Source of the DNA: Pedobacter faecalis
Lineage (GTDB): Bacteria > Bacteroidota > Bacteroidia > Sphingobacteriales > Sphingobacteriaceae
Assembly (NCBI RefSeq): GCF_030182585.1
Contig: NZ_JARXOW010000001.1
Location: 2,418,001 to 2,482,000 of the forward strand
Length of the DNA stretch: 64,000 bases
Reading direction: 5' to 3'
Shown piece after piece: positions 34,711 through 43,450 of the stretch. The notes beneath the pieces are model-generated. The model saw nothing but the letters and a program-made list of their open reading frames with translations. It was not told the DNA's origin and did no database searches. The number at the start of each line of letters is the position of its first letter. Position 1 is the stretch's first letter. Both the position numbers and the translations under genes were made by a program.

Positions 34711-35787
34711 ATGATAATTACCCCAGAACAAGTTCTAACAGCACTAAGTCATGTCGAGGATCCCGACCTTAAAAGAGATCTTGTATCCCTGAACATGATC
34801 AAGAATCTGAAGATAGATGGTCCTCATGTCTCGTTCACATTAGAATTGACAACGCCAGCGTGTCCGATGAAAGATATGCTGACCAATGCCTGCACAAATG
34901 CCATCAAACATTTAGTGAACAACCAGGCCCAGGTTTCTATAGAGGTCACTTCCCGGGTAACCAGGCCTCTTGACAGCTCGCAGTTGAAAGACATCAAAAA
35001 CATTGTGCTTGTCTCATCTGGCAAAGGAGGCGTAGGTAAGTCGACCGTGTCGAGCAATTTGGCAGTTGCGCTTGCTGCAACAGGAGCGAAGGTAGGTCTT
35101 ATCGATGCGGATATATACGGACCCTCCATACCGACAATGTTTGGAGTTACAGGGATTAAACCCGGAGCCACCGAAACAACCGGCGGAAAGGCGCTTATTA
35201 CCCCGGTTGAAAAATATGGCATCAAACTGTTGTCCCTGGGGTTTTTTGCAGATCCTGATCAACCAGTTCCGTGGCGCGGGCCCATGGCTTCAAATGCCGT
35301 GAAGCAGTTATTTAGTGAGGCCGACTGGGGCCAACTTGACTACCTGGTTGTAGATCTGCCTCCTGGAACCGGAGACATCCATATCACCATTGCACAAAGT
35401 TTCCCGATAGCTGGAGCAGTAATAGTCACCACCCCTCAGCAGGTAGCTCTGGCAGATACCCGGAAAGGACTAGCCATGTTTATGATGCAGGGAATCAATA
35501 TCCCGGTGCTTGGGGTTATTGAAAACATGTCATATTTTACTCCGGCCGAACTACCGGAAAACAAGTATTACCTTTTCGGTAAAGACGGAGGCAAGACACT
35601 CGCTGAGTCTTTCCGTGTGCCGTTCCTGGGTGAAATCCCTATCCTTCAAAGCGTATCCGAAGCAGGTGACCAGGGAAAGCCGATAGCGCTGAACAACGAG
35701 GATCTGCTTGCGAAAACATTCTCTGTCATTGCAGGGAAAGTAGCCCAGCAGGTTGCTATAAACAATGCGCAAAAGGTTAATTCATAA
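34711..35787 (+). CDS. mrp: Mrp/NBP35-type Fe-S carrier P-loop ATPase
   Basis: A 358-residue ApbC/Mrp protein implicated in delivering Fe-S clusters. An N-terminal MIP18 (DUF59) domain spans about 1-90 (LSHVEDPDLKRDLVSLNMI, TTPACPMKD). The ParA/MinD-like ATPase carries the deviant Walker A SSGKGGVGKSTVSSNLA near 105 and VVDLPPGTGDIHIT near 213. The CxxC motif that usually bridges the cluster near FTPAELPENKYY is absent; this segment is typical of the Bacteroidota branch. A NifU-like gene follows 34 bases later, which supports a shared role in Fe-S maturation. Confidence 0.93.
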   Translation: MIITPEQVLTALSHVEDPDLKRDLVSLNMIKNLKIDGPHVSFTLELTTPACPMKDMLTNACTNAIKHLVNNQAQVSIEVTSRVTRPLDSSQLKDIKNIVLVSSGKGGVGKSTVSSNLAVALAATGAKVGLIDADIYGPSIPTMFGVTGIKPGATETTGGKALITPVEKYGIKLLSLGFFADPDQPVPWRGPMASNAVKQLFSEADWGQLDYLVVDLPPGTGDIHITIAQSFPIAGAVIVTTPQQVALADTRKGLAMFMMQGINIPVLGVIENMSYFTPAELPENKYYLFGKDGGKTLAESFRVPFLGEIPILQSVSEAGDQGKPIALNNEDLLAKTFSVIAGKVAQQVAINNAQKVNS

Positions 35788-35821
35788 AAATTTACTATTT
35801 TTATATTTTAATAAAGATCCA

Positions 35822-36067
35822 ATGAATTTAACAGAACAAGTTGAGCAGGCATTAGAAACCATCAGACCATATCTGGTGGCAGATGGGGGTGACGTAGCGA
35901 TTGAAGAGATTACGCCGGAAAAAGTAGTTAAATTACGATTATTGGGTAATTGCGGCTCTTGCAAGATGAGTTTTATGACGATGAAAGCAGGCATAGAGCA
36001 AGCCATCATTAAAGCTGTACCAGAAATCACCGGGGTTGAAGCGATCAACCTGACCGAGCCCGTATGA
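35822..36067 (+). CDS. NifU C-terminal-like Fe-S scaffold protein
   Basis: An 81-residue protein made of a single NifU domain. The cluster-binding CxxC is in LLGNCGSCKMSFMTMKAGIE at about residues 40-59, preceded by LVADGGDVAIEEI. It likely acts as a scaffold or carrier for [4Fe-4S] clusters, together with the Mrp protein encoded just upstream. The ATG at 35822 is used, since the frame upstream of it runs back into the mrp tail and is not conserved-looking. Confidence 0.92.
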   Translation: MNLTEQVEQALETIRPYLVADGGDVAIEEITPEKVVKLRLLGNCGSCKMSFMTMKAGIEQAIIKAVPEITGVEAINLTEPV

Positions 36068-36109
36068 TCTTTTAACACTATTTAACGGAAGCGTTGTTTA
36101 TACAGTAGC

Positions 36110-36117
36110 TATCTTTG
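36110..36117 (+). promoter_or_regulatory. TAnnTTTG box 5 bases before the next start
   Basis: TATCTTTG is followed by TATAT and the ATG at 36123. No TTTG at 19-22 bases. It is a candidate for a leaderless transcript. Confidence 0.4.
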
Positions 36118-36122
36118 TATAT

Positions 36123-36764
36123 ATGAGGTATTTGTTAATTGTCTTGTCCTTCTTCCTTGCGGCCCCGCTGTTTGCGCAGCAGACTCCTGTCAGCAAGAAA
36201 CTGATCCAGTTTTCCGGGATCATTACGGACCTCGACAGCAATACCGCGGTGCCTTATGTTACGGTAACTAACCTTACCAACAAAGACCAGAGGTACGCGG
36301 CAAACTACAAGGGCTTTTTTTCGTTTATTGCCCATCCTGGTGATACTATACTTTATTCTGCCGTGGGGTATCGTGAACAGATGTTAGTCATCCCCGGAAA
36401 GATCGACGACACCAAATATACGGCAATGGTAAAAATGAAAGCCGAGATCATAAACCTGCCTACCGTCCGGGTCTTTCCCTGGGCTACCGTTGAAGAGTTT
36501 ACGCGTCAGTTTATGACGATGAAAGTTGCAGATGATGACTATGTCATTGCAAATAAGAACCTGTCACGGGAAAACCTTAATGGGATGATCCAGAATCTAC
36601 CACGGGATGCCGGAGAGATATCCAGTATCAACTACCGCCTCAATCACGACAGGGCGTTGAATAAGAACATGGTTCAGACAAACCCTTTGCTGAATCCATT
36701 TGCATGGGGAAAACTCATGCAATCGATCTTCAGCGGTGATAAAAGCAGAAGTTCAGATAACTAA
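36123..36764 (+). CDS. secreted protein with carboxypeptidase-regulatory-like domain
   Basis: A 213-residue exported protein with signal peptide MRYLLIVLSFFLAAPLFAQ (cleavage after about residue 19). A beta-sandwich of the carboxypeptidase-regulatory-like type spans about 28-105 (SGIITDLDSNTAVPYVTV, ANYKGFFSFIAHPGDTILYS). The rest is polar and helical with VADDDYVIANKNLSRENLNG. Its function is unknown. It resembles the protein at 47875-48627 in layout. Its stop overlaps the convergent def stop by 4 bases. Confidence 0.75.
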   Translation: MRYLLIVLSFFLAAPLFAQQTPVSKKLIQFSGIITDLDSNTAVPYVTVTNLTNKDQRYAANYKGFFSFIAHPGDTILYSAVGYREQMLVIPGKIDDTKYTAMVKMKAEIINLPTVRVFPWATVEEFTRQFMTMKVADDDYVIANKNLSRENLNGMIQNLPRDAGEISSINYRLNHDRALNKNMVQTNPLLNPFAWGKLMQSIFSGDKSRSSDN

Positions 36765-37324
36765 CGCCTCTTGGATTGGTTAGGGAAGCGCATTTTATAT
36801 TCCGCCTTTACGTTGCCTTTTGAAATGGCGTCCAGCCTGCTCTTCAACATACGTTTTCTGAGTAAGCCAAGCTTATCTGTGAAGAGCGTTCCCTGAATAT
36901 GATCATATTCATGCTGTATGACGCGCGCAGGCATACCTGTAACCTCCTCTTCCTGCAGCACCCAGTTCTCATCATAATATCTGATGCGCACGTTCGGCTT
37001 TCGCATCACGTCCTCACGAATATCTGGAATACTGAGGCAGCCTTCGTTAAAAGCCCAGGGTTCGCCGCTTTCTTCAATGATCTCAGCGTTGATAAAAACC
37101 TTCTTGTAACGATCCTTATCCTTGTCGTCCCCGCCGCTCGTGTCAACAATAAACAACCTTATGGCCAGGCCAACCTGTGGAGCAGCAAGTCCTACACCGC
37201 TTGCATTATACATGGTTTCAAACATATTGCTTATCAACTTATCCAGGTCAGGATAAAATGCATCAATTGGTGTACAGACCTTTTTTAAGACAGGATCTCC
37301 GTAGGCTACAATCGGTAACTTCAT
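36761..37324 (-). CDS. def: peptide deformylase
   Basis: Removes the formyl group from the N-terminal methionine of new proteins. The 187-residue protein has all three motifs: GVGLAAPQVG at about 43-52, EGCLSIP near 104 with the metal cysteine, and QHEYDHIQG near 145 with the HExxH-type ligands. The length and order are normal. It lies 17 bases downstream of an M16 peptidase gene on the same strand and also has a TAnnTTTG box just before its start. Confidence 0.97.
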   Translation of the reverse strand: MKLPIVAYGDPVLKKVCTPIDAFYPDLDKLISNMFETMYNASGVGLAAPQVGLAIRLFIVDTSGGDDKDKDRYKKVFINAEIIEESGEPWAFNEGCLSIPDIREDVMRKPNVRIRYYDENWVLQEEEVTGMPARVIQHEYDHIQGTLFTDKLGLLRKRMLKSRLDAISKGNVKAEYKMRFPNQSKRR

Positions 37325-37328
37325 TTGG

Positions 37329-37336
37329 CAAAAGTA
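37329..37336 (-). promoter_or_regulatory. TAnnTTTG box 4 bases before the def start
   Basis: On the minus strand TACTTTTG is followed by CCAA and ATG. There is no -33 partner. It is a candidate for def-specific, leaderless transcription. Confidence 0.4.
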
Positions 37337-37341
37337 GTAAA

Positions 37342-38571
37342 TTAGCTTATAGGAAAAAAGCTCAGGGAACTCAGGTTTTCTTCGTCGAGCACCTCATTAG
37401 CAATGTCAGCAAGCGCGTCAGAAGATACCGCTTCTATTTTATTGAAAACCGTCTGCAAACTATCCACAAACCCATAGTCGAGCAGGCTCTTTGCCATCGA
37501 AATGATCAGACCGATACGGTTCTCTTCACCCAATGCAATCTGACCGATAAGTTTCTGCTTTGCTTTTTGAAGCTGTATGGGTGATAAAGGCTTGTCCTTT
37601 ATTTTTTTCAGTTCTCTGTTAATCAGCATCCATGCCTTGTCAACCTTCTCCTTGTCCGTTCCGAAATATATGGTGAAAAGGCCAGTATCGCTTAGCGGGC
37701 TGTAGCTCGACTCGATCGTGTAGGCAATGCCATGCTTTTCCCTGATCTGCAGGTTTAAGACGGAACTCATCCCATTACCCCCAAGGAAGTTGTTGAGCAA
37801 GAGTAAACCGGTTTTATACTCATGGTGCAGCGAGTACGCCTGAGCGCCTAATACTGCGTGAACCTGCTGAATCGGCTTCTGTTCAACAATAGCTCGCGGA
37901 CGAACCTTTTTAGGAGGCGTGCGCGTTAGCGAGGGCGTGTTTTCAGCAATGTCAGCATAGTGCTTTGTAAACACAGCCTTGGCTCTGTTAAAACTATAAT
38001 TACCCAAAACGGCAACCACAATCTCGCTTGTCCGGTATTTAAAGGCAAGAAACTTGAATATATCAGCTCGAGTGATCGACATAACGCTTTCTGAGGAACC
38101 AAGTATATTTCGGCCAAGCGCATTTCCCGCAAATATCAGATCTTCAAAATCATCATATATGGCTTCTTCCGGCTGATCGAGATATGACGCTATTTCATCC
38201 AGGATCACACTTTTCTCCTTCTCCATCTCATCCTCAGGAAATGTAGAATGAAAAACGATGTCGTTAAAGAGTTCTAGGGTACGATCCAGATAGGGGTTGA
38301 GAAATGAAGCATGAATACAGGTGTATTCCTTTGTAGTATAAGCGTTTAAATCGGCTCCCACGCTCTCAAGCCTGTTTAGGATCTGGTTTGTCGTTCGCTT
38401 CTCGGTGCGCTTAAAGATCAGATGTTCTATAAAATGCGCAAGGCCACTTTTATCATCGGCTTCATCTCTGGAGCCGCTATTGATAACAATGCAGGCATGT
38501 GAAATCGGAGAAGCTGAGGGGACGTGGAGCAAGCGTATGCCATTAGGCAACGTGTGAACATTATATTCCAT
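37342..38571 (-). CDS. M16 family zinc peptidase
   Basis: A 409-residue pitrilysin-family (M16, processing-peptidase-like) protein. The inverted zinc motif HxxEH is in HFIEHLIFKRTEKR at about residues 44-57, with the distal glutamate in EKSVILDEIASY near 125. The second, inactive half follows from about 200 (HAVLGAQAYSLHHEYK, GNGMSSVLNLQIREKHGIAY). No signal peptide is present, so it is probably cytoplasmic. The ATG at 38571 fits the family N-terminus (MEYNVHTLPNG); the longer open frame upstream has no family support and would contain the promoter. It is probably co-transcribed with def. Confidence 0.92.
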   Translation of the reverse strand: MEYNVHTLPNGIRLLHVPSASPISHACIVINSGSRDEADDKSGLAHFIEHLIFKRTEKRTTNQILNRLESVGADLNAYTTKEYTCIHASFLNPYLDRTLELFNDIVFHSTFPEDEMEKEKSVILDEIASYLDQPEEAIYDDFEDLIFAGNALGRNILGSSESVMSITRADIFKFLAFKYRTSEIVVAVLGNYSFNRAKAVFTKHYADIAENTPSLTRTPPKKVRPRAIVEQKPIQQVHAVLGAQAYSLHHEYKTGLLLLNNFLGGNGMSSVLNLQIREKHGIAYTIESSYSPLSDTGLFTIYFGTDKEKVDKAWMLINRELKKIKDKPLSPIQLQKAKQKLIGQIALGEENRIGLIISMAKSLLDYGFVDSLQTVFNKIEAVSSDALADIANEVLDEENLSSLSFFPIS

Positions 38572-38577
38572 TCCGCA

Positions 38578-38585
38578 CAAAGGTA
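38578..38585 (-). promoter_or_regulatory. TAnnTTTG box 6 bases before the M16 start
   Basis: TACCTTTG on the minus strand, then TGCGGA and ATG. No TTG at the ideal distance. Confidence 0.4.
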
Positions 38586-38699
38586 CACAAAGTAAATTGA
38601 CTGCTGCGGTTTGATTAAAGCCGACTGTCAATTTGACAACAAAATTATTTTTGGAATAGGCCTTGATATGCAGCACATGTACTTTTAAAAGTTAAAAAT

Positions 38700-40589
38700 A
38701 TGAGCGTAGAAGAAAAAGGAACCATATCCATCCACACGGAGAACATTTTTCCTATTATCAAGAAATTTCTTTATTCCGACAACGAGATTTTCTTGAGAGA
38801 ACTCGTTTCCAATGCCGTTGATGCGGTGCAGAAAATTAGACGACTTTCATCGCTGGGCCAGTATAACGGAGAGCTAGGAGCGCCGCTGGTAGAGGTGGCA
38901 CTCGATAAGGAGAAGAAGACCATAACCATATCCGACAACGGACTGGGGATGAGTGCCGAAGAGATAAAGAAATATATTAACCAAGTGGCTTTCTCGGGCG
39001 CAAGCGAATTCGTAGAGAAGTTCAAGGACGCAAAAGATGCCAACGAGATCATTGGCAAATTCGGGCTTGGATTTTATTCTGCCTTTATGGTGGCCGACTT
39101 AGTCGAGATTCAGACCCTGTCTTACCAGGAGGGAGCGGAAGCTGCTCGTTGGGTGTGCGACGGAAGCACTACCTACGAAATTACTGCAGGTAGCCGCACT
39201 ACTCGGGGAACAGACATTATTCTTCATATCAACGCAGAGTCTGAAGAGTTTCTGGACAAGTTTAAGTTAGAAGGAATCCTCGACAAGTATGGAAAGTTTC
39301 TTCCTGTTCCCATTAAGTTCGGCACCAAAACCGAGCAGGAGCCGGACGGAGAAGATGAAGAAGGAAAGCCAAAATACAAAAGCGTGGAAGTTGATAATAT
39401 CATCAACACCACGAATCCGATCTGGACCAAAGCGCCTGCAGATTTGTCAGATCAGGATTATCTCGACTTTTATAAACAGTTGTATCCATTCTCCGAGGAT
39501 CCGCTTTTCTGGATACATCTTAATGTAGACTATCCATTTAACCTGACCGGGGTACTATATTTCCCTAAACTGAAGAACGACTACGAGTTTCAGCGTAACA
39601 AAATCAAGTTGTTCTCCCGCCAGGTATTTATTACCGACGAGGTTAAAGACATTGTTCCAGAGTTTTTAATGCTTTTACACGGTGTAATAGATTCTCCGGA
39701 CATTCCGCTAAACGTATCACGAAGCTTCCTTCAGGCCGACAGCAACGTTAAGAAGATCAACAACTATATTACACGTAAAGTAGCCGACAAGCTTCAGGAG
39801 TTGTTTAATAAAGACCGTAGGGCGTTTGAAGAAAAATGGACAGATATTGGCCTTTTTGTTAAATACGGTATGGTAAGCGAAGAGAAATTTTACGAAAAGG
39901 CCAAAGACTTTGCGCTGCTTACAAACACCAAAGAGGAGCACTATACCCTGGAGGAATATCGCGAAAAGGTGAAGGACATACAAACCGATAAAAACGGCCA
40001 GGTTGTTTACATTTACGCTAATGACCCGGCTAAGCAGGACAGCTTTATCCAGTCGGCAGGCAAAAAGGACTACGATGTATTGGTCATGAATTCTCCGATC
40101 GACAACCATTTCGTGAGCCATCTCGAACAAAAGCTTGAGAAAACTTCGCTGAAGCGTGTCGATTCAAGCGTTGCCAGCAAGCTTATCGAAAAAGACGAGC
40201 AGATCGAATCTGTACTTACCGAGGAGCAATCACAGCAGGTTAAAGAAATCTTCGAGAAAGCTATTTCGAAGCCGGGCTACACCGTTGAGATCGTAGGACT
40301 CAATCCTGAAGAGCTGCCCGTGACCGTCACTATGGACGAGTTTATGCGAAGAATGAAAGACATGGCCGCAATGGGCGGAGGCATGGGTTTCTACGGCAGT
40401 ATGCCTGATAGTTATAAAGTAGCAGTAAATGGCAACCACAAGCTCATCGGAAAAATAGCGGCTGCAACAGACGAAGAGACCAAAACTATGCTTGCCAAGC
40501 AGGCGATGGACTTAGCATTACTTGCGCAAGGCATGCTAACGGGAGCCGAACTAACGGCATTTGTCAGCAGAAGCGTAGAACTCATTTAA
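38700..40589 (+). CDS. htpG: molecular chaperone HtpG (Hsp90)
   Basis: ATP-dependent chaperone. The 629-residue protein has the GHKL ATPase domain at the N-terminus (FLRELVSNAVDAVQKIR near residue 30, ITISDNGLGMS near 79, GKFGLGFYSAFMVAD near 117). The middle domain follows (LNVDYPFNLTGVLYFPKL, RQVFITDEVKDIVPEFL, GVIDSPDIPLNVSRSFLQ), then the C-terminal dimerisation region. It is monocistronic with a strong terminator. It is divergent from the M16 peptidase gene with 128 bases between. Confidence 0.98.
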   Translation: MSVEEKGTISIHTENIFPIIKKFLYSDNEIFLRELVSNAVDAVQKIRRLSSLGQYNGELGAPLVEVALDKEKKTITISDNGLGMSAEEIKKYINQVAFSGASEFVEKFKDAKDANEIIGKFGLGFYSAFMVADLVEIQTLSYQEGAEAARWVCDGSTTYEITAGSRTTRGTDIILHINAESEEFLDKFKLEGILDKYGKFLPVPIKFGTKTEQEPDGEDEEGKPKYKSVEVDNIINTTNPIWTKAPADLSDQDYLDFYKQLYPFSEDPLFWIHLNVDYPFNLTGVLYFPKLKNDYEFQRNKIKLFSRQVFITDEVKDIVPEFLMLLHGVIDSPDIPLNVSRSFLQADSNVKKINNYITRKVADKLQELFNKDRRAFEEKWTDIGLFVKYGMVSEEKFYEKAKDFALLTNTKEEHYTLEEYREKVKDIQTDKNGQVVYIYANDPAKQDSFIQSAGKKDYDVLVMNSPIDNHFVSHLEQKLEKTSLKRVDSSVASKLIEKDEQIESVLTEEQSQQVKEIFEKAISKPGYTVEIVGLNPEELPVTVTMDEFMRRMKDMAAMGGGMGFYGSMPDSYKVAVNGNHKLIGKIAAATDEETKTMLAKQAMDLALLAQGMLTGAELTAFVSRSVELI

Positions 40590-40613
40590 TTAAGCGATCC
40601 TTAACAGATCATG

Positions 40614-40643
40614 AGCTGGCTGAGCAATCAGCCGGCTTTTTTT
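40614..40643 (+). terminator. terminator after htpG
   Basis: A 10-base stem (AGCTGGCTGA / TCAGCCGGCT, one U-G pair) with loop GCAA and a run of T residues. Confidence 0.9.
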
Positions 40644-40746
40644 ATGTTTTTTAATTCGATGTAGCGTTTTGTCAGCTTTGCCCGTTTTAGTATCAAACTG
40701 TTAGCGGCCATAACAAGATTGAAACAAATTTAAAGAGACAAACACT

Positions 40747-41457
40747 ATGAAGATTTTAACAAATATTAAAACCATCTCAAGAACTTTCGCAGCACTGGCC
40801 TTTGGTGCAATCGTTTTATCCGCGTGTTCAAAAGATGATGACGATTTTACGCCTCCTGAAATCGCCGGACTAAACGTTGTGCATGCCTCTCCCACAGCAG
40901 AGAAGCTTGATGTTTATGTCGAAAACACCTTAGTGCCCAACAATACCGCCTTCAGTTTTGGAGGTAAGATCGGTTATTTGAATCTGATCACTGGAAATAG
41001 GACCATTATTGTAAAGAAAAGAGGAACAACCGCGAACCTGCTTTCGGAAGGCTTTGACTTTGAGGTTCAAAAAGGGTATACCTTGTTTGTTGCCGATAAA
41101 TTTGACCAGTTGAAGTATGTCATGATTAAAGATGATCTGTCGTACCCGCAGAGTGGTAAGGCGAAAGTGCGGTTTGTGCATATGAGTCCGGATGCTCCGG
41201 CCCTAAATTTGGCTATAGCGGGTAAAGACACCGACTTATTTACAAACAAAACGTTTAAGCAATACACGGAATTTGTAAACATAGATCCGGCACAGAATAT
41301 TACGTTCAATGCGGAGGATAAAGAAACCGGCGCCGTGGTAGCTACCGTCGCCAACGTAAAGATTGAAGCAAATAAGATCTATACCATTTGGGTAAAAGGC
41401 CTTGCAGAATCTGATGATGATCAGTTGAAGCTGGCCGTAAACGTTTTTGCTCACTAG
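40747..41457 (+). CDS. DUF4397 lipoprotein
   Basis: A 236-residue exported lipoprotein. Its signal peptide ends in the lipobox LSAC (lipidated cysteine near residue 27), followed by an acidic SKDDDDF stretch, which is often a surface-export signal in Bacteroidota. The mature part is a beta-rich DUF4397 domain with two related halves, VVHASPTAEKLDVYVENTL near residue 44 and VRFVHMSPDAPALNLAIAG near 141. The function of DUF4397 is unknown. It lies upstream of an ECF sigma factor gene; a stem-loop after the stop suggests separate transcripts. Confidence 0.88.
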   Translation: MKILTNIKTISRTFAALAFGAIVLSACSKDDDDFTPPEIAGLNVVHASPTAEKLDVYVENTLVPNNTAFSFGGKIGYLNLITGNRTIIVKKRGTTANLLSEGFDFEVQKGYTLFVADKFDQLKYVMIKDDLSYPQSGKAKVRFVHMSPDAPALNLAIAGKDTDLFTNKTFKQYTEFVNIDPAQNITFNAEDKETGAVVATVANVKIEANKIYTIWVKGLAESDDDQLKLAVNVFAH

Positions 41458-41479
41458 GCCCTGTGCCAGGCAAACCGAC

Positions 41480-41505
41480 AGCCGGGACTTATGTTGGTTC
41501 CGGCT
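41480..41505 (+). terminator. stem-loop after the DUF4397 gene
   Basis: A 9-base stem (AGCCGGGAC / GTTCCGGCT, one U-G pair) with an 8-base loop but no T-run after it. It is a weak terminator or a leader structure of the sigma factor gene. Confidence 0.4.
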
Positions 41506-41575
41506 TCATTAATTAAAAAATATCCAGGATATTTGCGGGTCAACTGACTGATATAAAACGAATTCCCAAATAGGA

Positions 41576-42145
41576 ATGCTCCATTTGCATCAAGCAATCA
41601 AAGGTTGCTTAAATAACGACACCAAATGCAAAGAAATGGTCTACAAATCATTTTACGGATACATTATTGGGGTTATTTTACGCTATGTAAACAACCGCGA
41701 TGACGCGGAGGAACTTGTCAACGACAGTTTTATTAAGATATTTAAAAACATCGCACAATTCAGTTTTCCTAAAGAGGACGACCAGCTTCAGAAGGCTTTC
41801 AAGGGATGGATTGCCAGAATATCATCCCGAACTGCGATCGATTTTCTCAGAGCCAGAAAAGAGTTTACCTCAATAGACGATATTGCAGAGGGCGACCAGC
41901 CAGTTACCCATCTAAACGCCATCACTCAACTTAACGTGCGGGACATCATGAGCCTGCTCAATGCCCTCCCGGAAACCCAGCGCCTTATTTTCAATATGTA
42001 TGAAATCGAAGGCTTCTCGCACGATGAGATTTCCAGGGCACTGAGTATCTCTGAAAGCTCGAGCAGGGTTTATCTTACCAGAGCCAAGACAAGGCTGAGG
42101 GATTTATATGTTAAAAATTTAAGTCATGTTTATGCGACCAACTGA
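41576..42145 (+). CDS. ECF-type RNA polymerase sigma factor
   Basis: A 189-residue extracytoplasmic-function sigma-70 factor. Region 2 is at about residues 22-95 (YVNNRDDAEELVNDSFIKIFKNI, quoted as a landmark, and FKGWIARISSRTAIDFLRA). Region 4 is at about 125-180 (LLNALPETQRLIFNMYEIEGFS followed by HDEISRALSISESSSRVYL, the recognition helix-turn-helix). No anti-sigma gene of FecR type is present; instead the next gene overlaps by 20 bases and has a TM helix, so it is the likely regulator. Target promoters are unknown. Confidence 0.93.
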   Translation: MLHLHQAIKGCLNNDTKCKEMVYKSFYGYIIGVILRYVNNRDDAEELVNDSFIKIFKNIAQFSFPKEDDQLQKAFKGWIARISSRTAIDFLRARKEFTSIDDIAEGDQPVTHLNAITQLNVRDIMSLLNALPETQRLIFNMYEIEGFSHDEISRALSISESSSRVYLTRAKTRLRDLYVKNLSHVYATN

Positions 42146-43394
42146 TCATAGAGAGCCAGGAGAGGACGAGCTGATTGCCCGTATTCGGGAGGGTTTGATC
42201 GGGCATGAGGAGCCTTATCGCCCGGGCGCATGGGAAGAATTTAGTACGAAGAAGCAGCCAGGACGCAAGCCGCTTATATTATGGCTCGGCGCAATAGGCT
42301 CTGCTGCTGCAGTGGGACTCATCGTAGCCAAATTGTTCTTCTTTAACCAGACGCAAACACCAGATTCATTGATTCCGGCTCAGGAACAGCCAGGACTTAC
42401 AAAGATTGAAGATACGGGTATTCAGAAGGCCCCCGAAACAACGGCATCTGAAACGCATATTTCAAAACGGGAGCAGATCATTGTTTATCCTGCGGTAACT
42501 CCGGGCACTGAAACGCAGGGATATGCCGTTGCGCAGGACCCTGAAGCTAGTCCGGTACAGGCAATCGCTAAGAACCCGGCATATAACATAGCCAATGTTG
42601 TACCTAAGCTGGAACAGTCGGCCTCAGAGAGAGTAGCCCGTCCTCAGGAAGAAACAACAACTACGCCGGTGACAGCCAGAAGGAACGATATCGAAACGTT
42701 CCTGGCGCTCGAGTCGGCGAGGAACCAGGCTCAGCCTAAAAAAGATGCTTCGTCCGCGGCCGACAAGTGGGAAGTCGGCGTTATGCTGGCGCCCTCTGTA
42801 GGCAATGCAGGCAAATTGAATATGGGTTACGGCTTAAGTATGGCCTACGCGCTTTCCGATAAAGTATCGTTAAGCTCAGGGCTCTCTTATAATGAAATGG
42901 CGGCATCTAAAGGTACTGAGGACAACCGGCTGATGGAATCGCCTGCGAAGACTGCCATCGCCAGCGAATCGAAAAGCCTGGAGTCTGTGGATGCCAGGGT
43001 AGTAGGAATAGACATCCCGCTGGAAGTAAAATACCGCTTCAGCGAAAAGGTATATGCAAACGTAGGCGTCTCGGCTTTCGCGGTCATCAATCAGCGCCAG
43101 AACAACACCTATATACAGGAGCGCCTGGTGCAGAACGCCCCGACCCTGGCCGGTGAGGAAGACAGCTTTAAAACCGTCATTGTTGCCGAGAAAGCCAGAG
43201 AGGAGGCTCCGCGGTCTGAGGTCAACCAGCAGAACTACCTTGGCTTCTATAATTTTTCTTTTGGATTCAGGCAGAAAATAGCGGGCGACAAGGCAATTTC
43301 CATAGAACCCTTTATGAAGGTGCCGATGAAGGAAATTTCCAAAGAAAACCTGCGCTTCATGGGTACCGGTCTCCGATTGAAATTCGACTTCTAA
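42126..43394 (+). CDS. single-TM protein with predicted C-terminal outer-membrane beta-barrel, likely anti-sigma partner
   Basis: A 422-residue protein. Residues 1-47 are polar and would be cytosolic (ELIARIREGLIGHEEPYRPG, then AWEEFS). A single TM helix spans about 49-73, and a long Pro/Thr/Gln-rich linker about 75-205. A beta-rich domain runs from about 212 to the end, opening WEVGVMLAPSVG and ending in the aromatic RLKFDF typical of beta-barrel C-termini (porin/PorT-like). It overlaps the sigma gene by 20 bases, which implies coupled translation. By position and topology it may bind the sigma factor; no known anti-sigma domain was recognised. A second ATG two codons downstream is an alternative start. 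Confidence 0.72.
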   Translation: MFMRPTDHREPGEDELIARIREGLIGHEEPYRPGAWEEFSTKKQPGRKPLILWLGAIGSAAAVGLIVAKLFFFNQTQTPDSLIPAQEQPGLTKIEDTGIQKAPETTASETHISKREQIIVYPAVTPGTETQGYAVAQDPEASPVQAIAKNPAYNIANVVPKLEQSASERVARPQEETTTTPVTARRNDIETFLALESARNQAQPKKDASSAADKWEVGVMLAPSVGNAGKLNMGYGLSMAYALSDKVSLSSGLSYNEMAASKGTEDNRLMESPAKTAIASESKSLESVDARVVGIDIPLEVKYRFSEKVYANVGVSAFAVINQRQNNTYIQERLVQNAPTLAGEEDSFKTVIVAEKAREEAPRSEVNQQNYLGFYNFSFGFRQKIAGDKAISIEPFMKVPMKEISKENLRFMGTGLRLKFDF

Positions 43395-43450
43395 GTGCTG
43401 AAACAGCTCCGTAATTCTGATTATCTTTACACCAGAATAAAACAGTAGCC

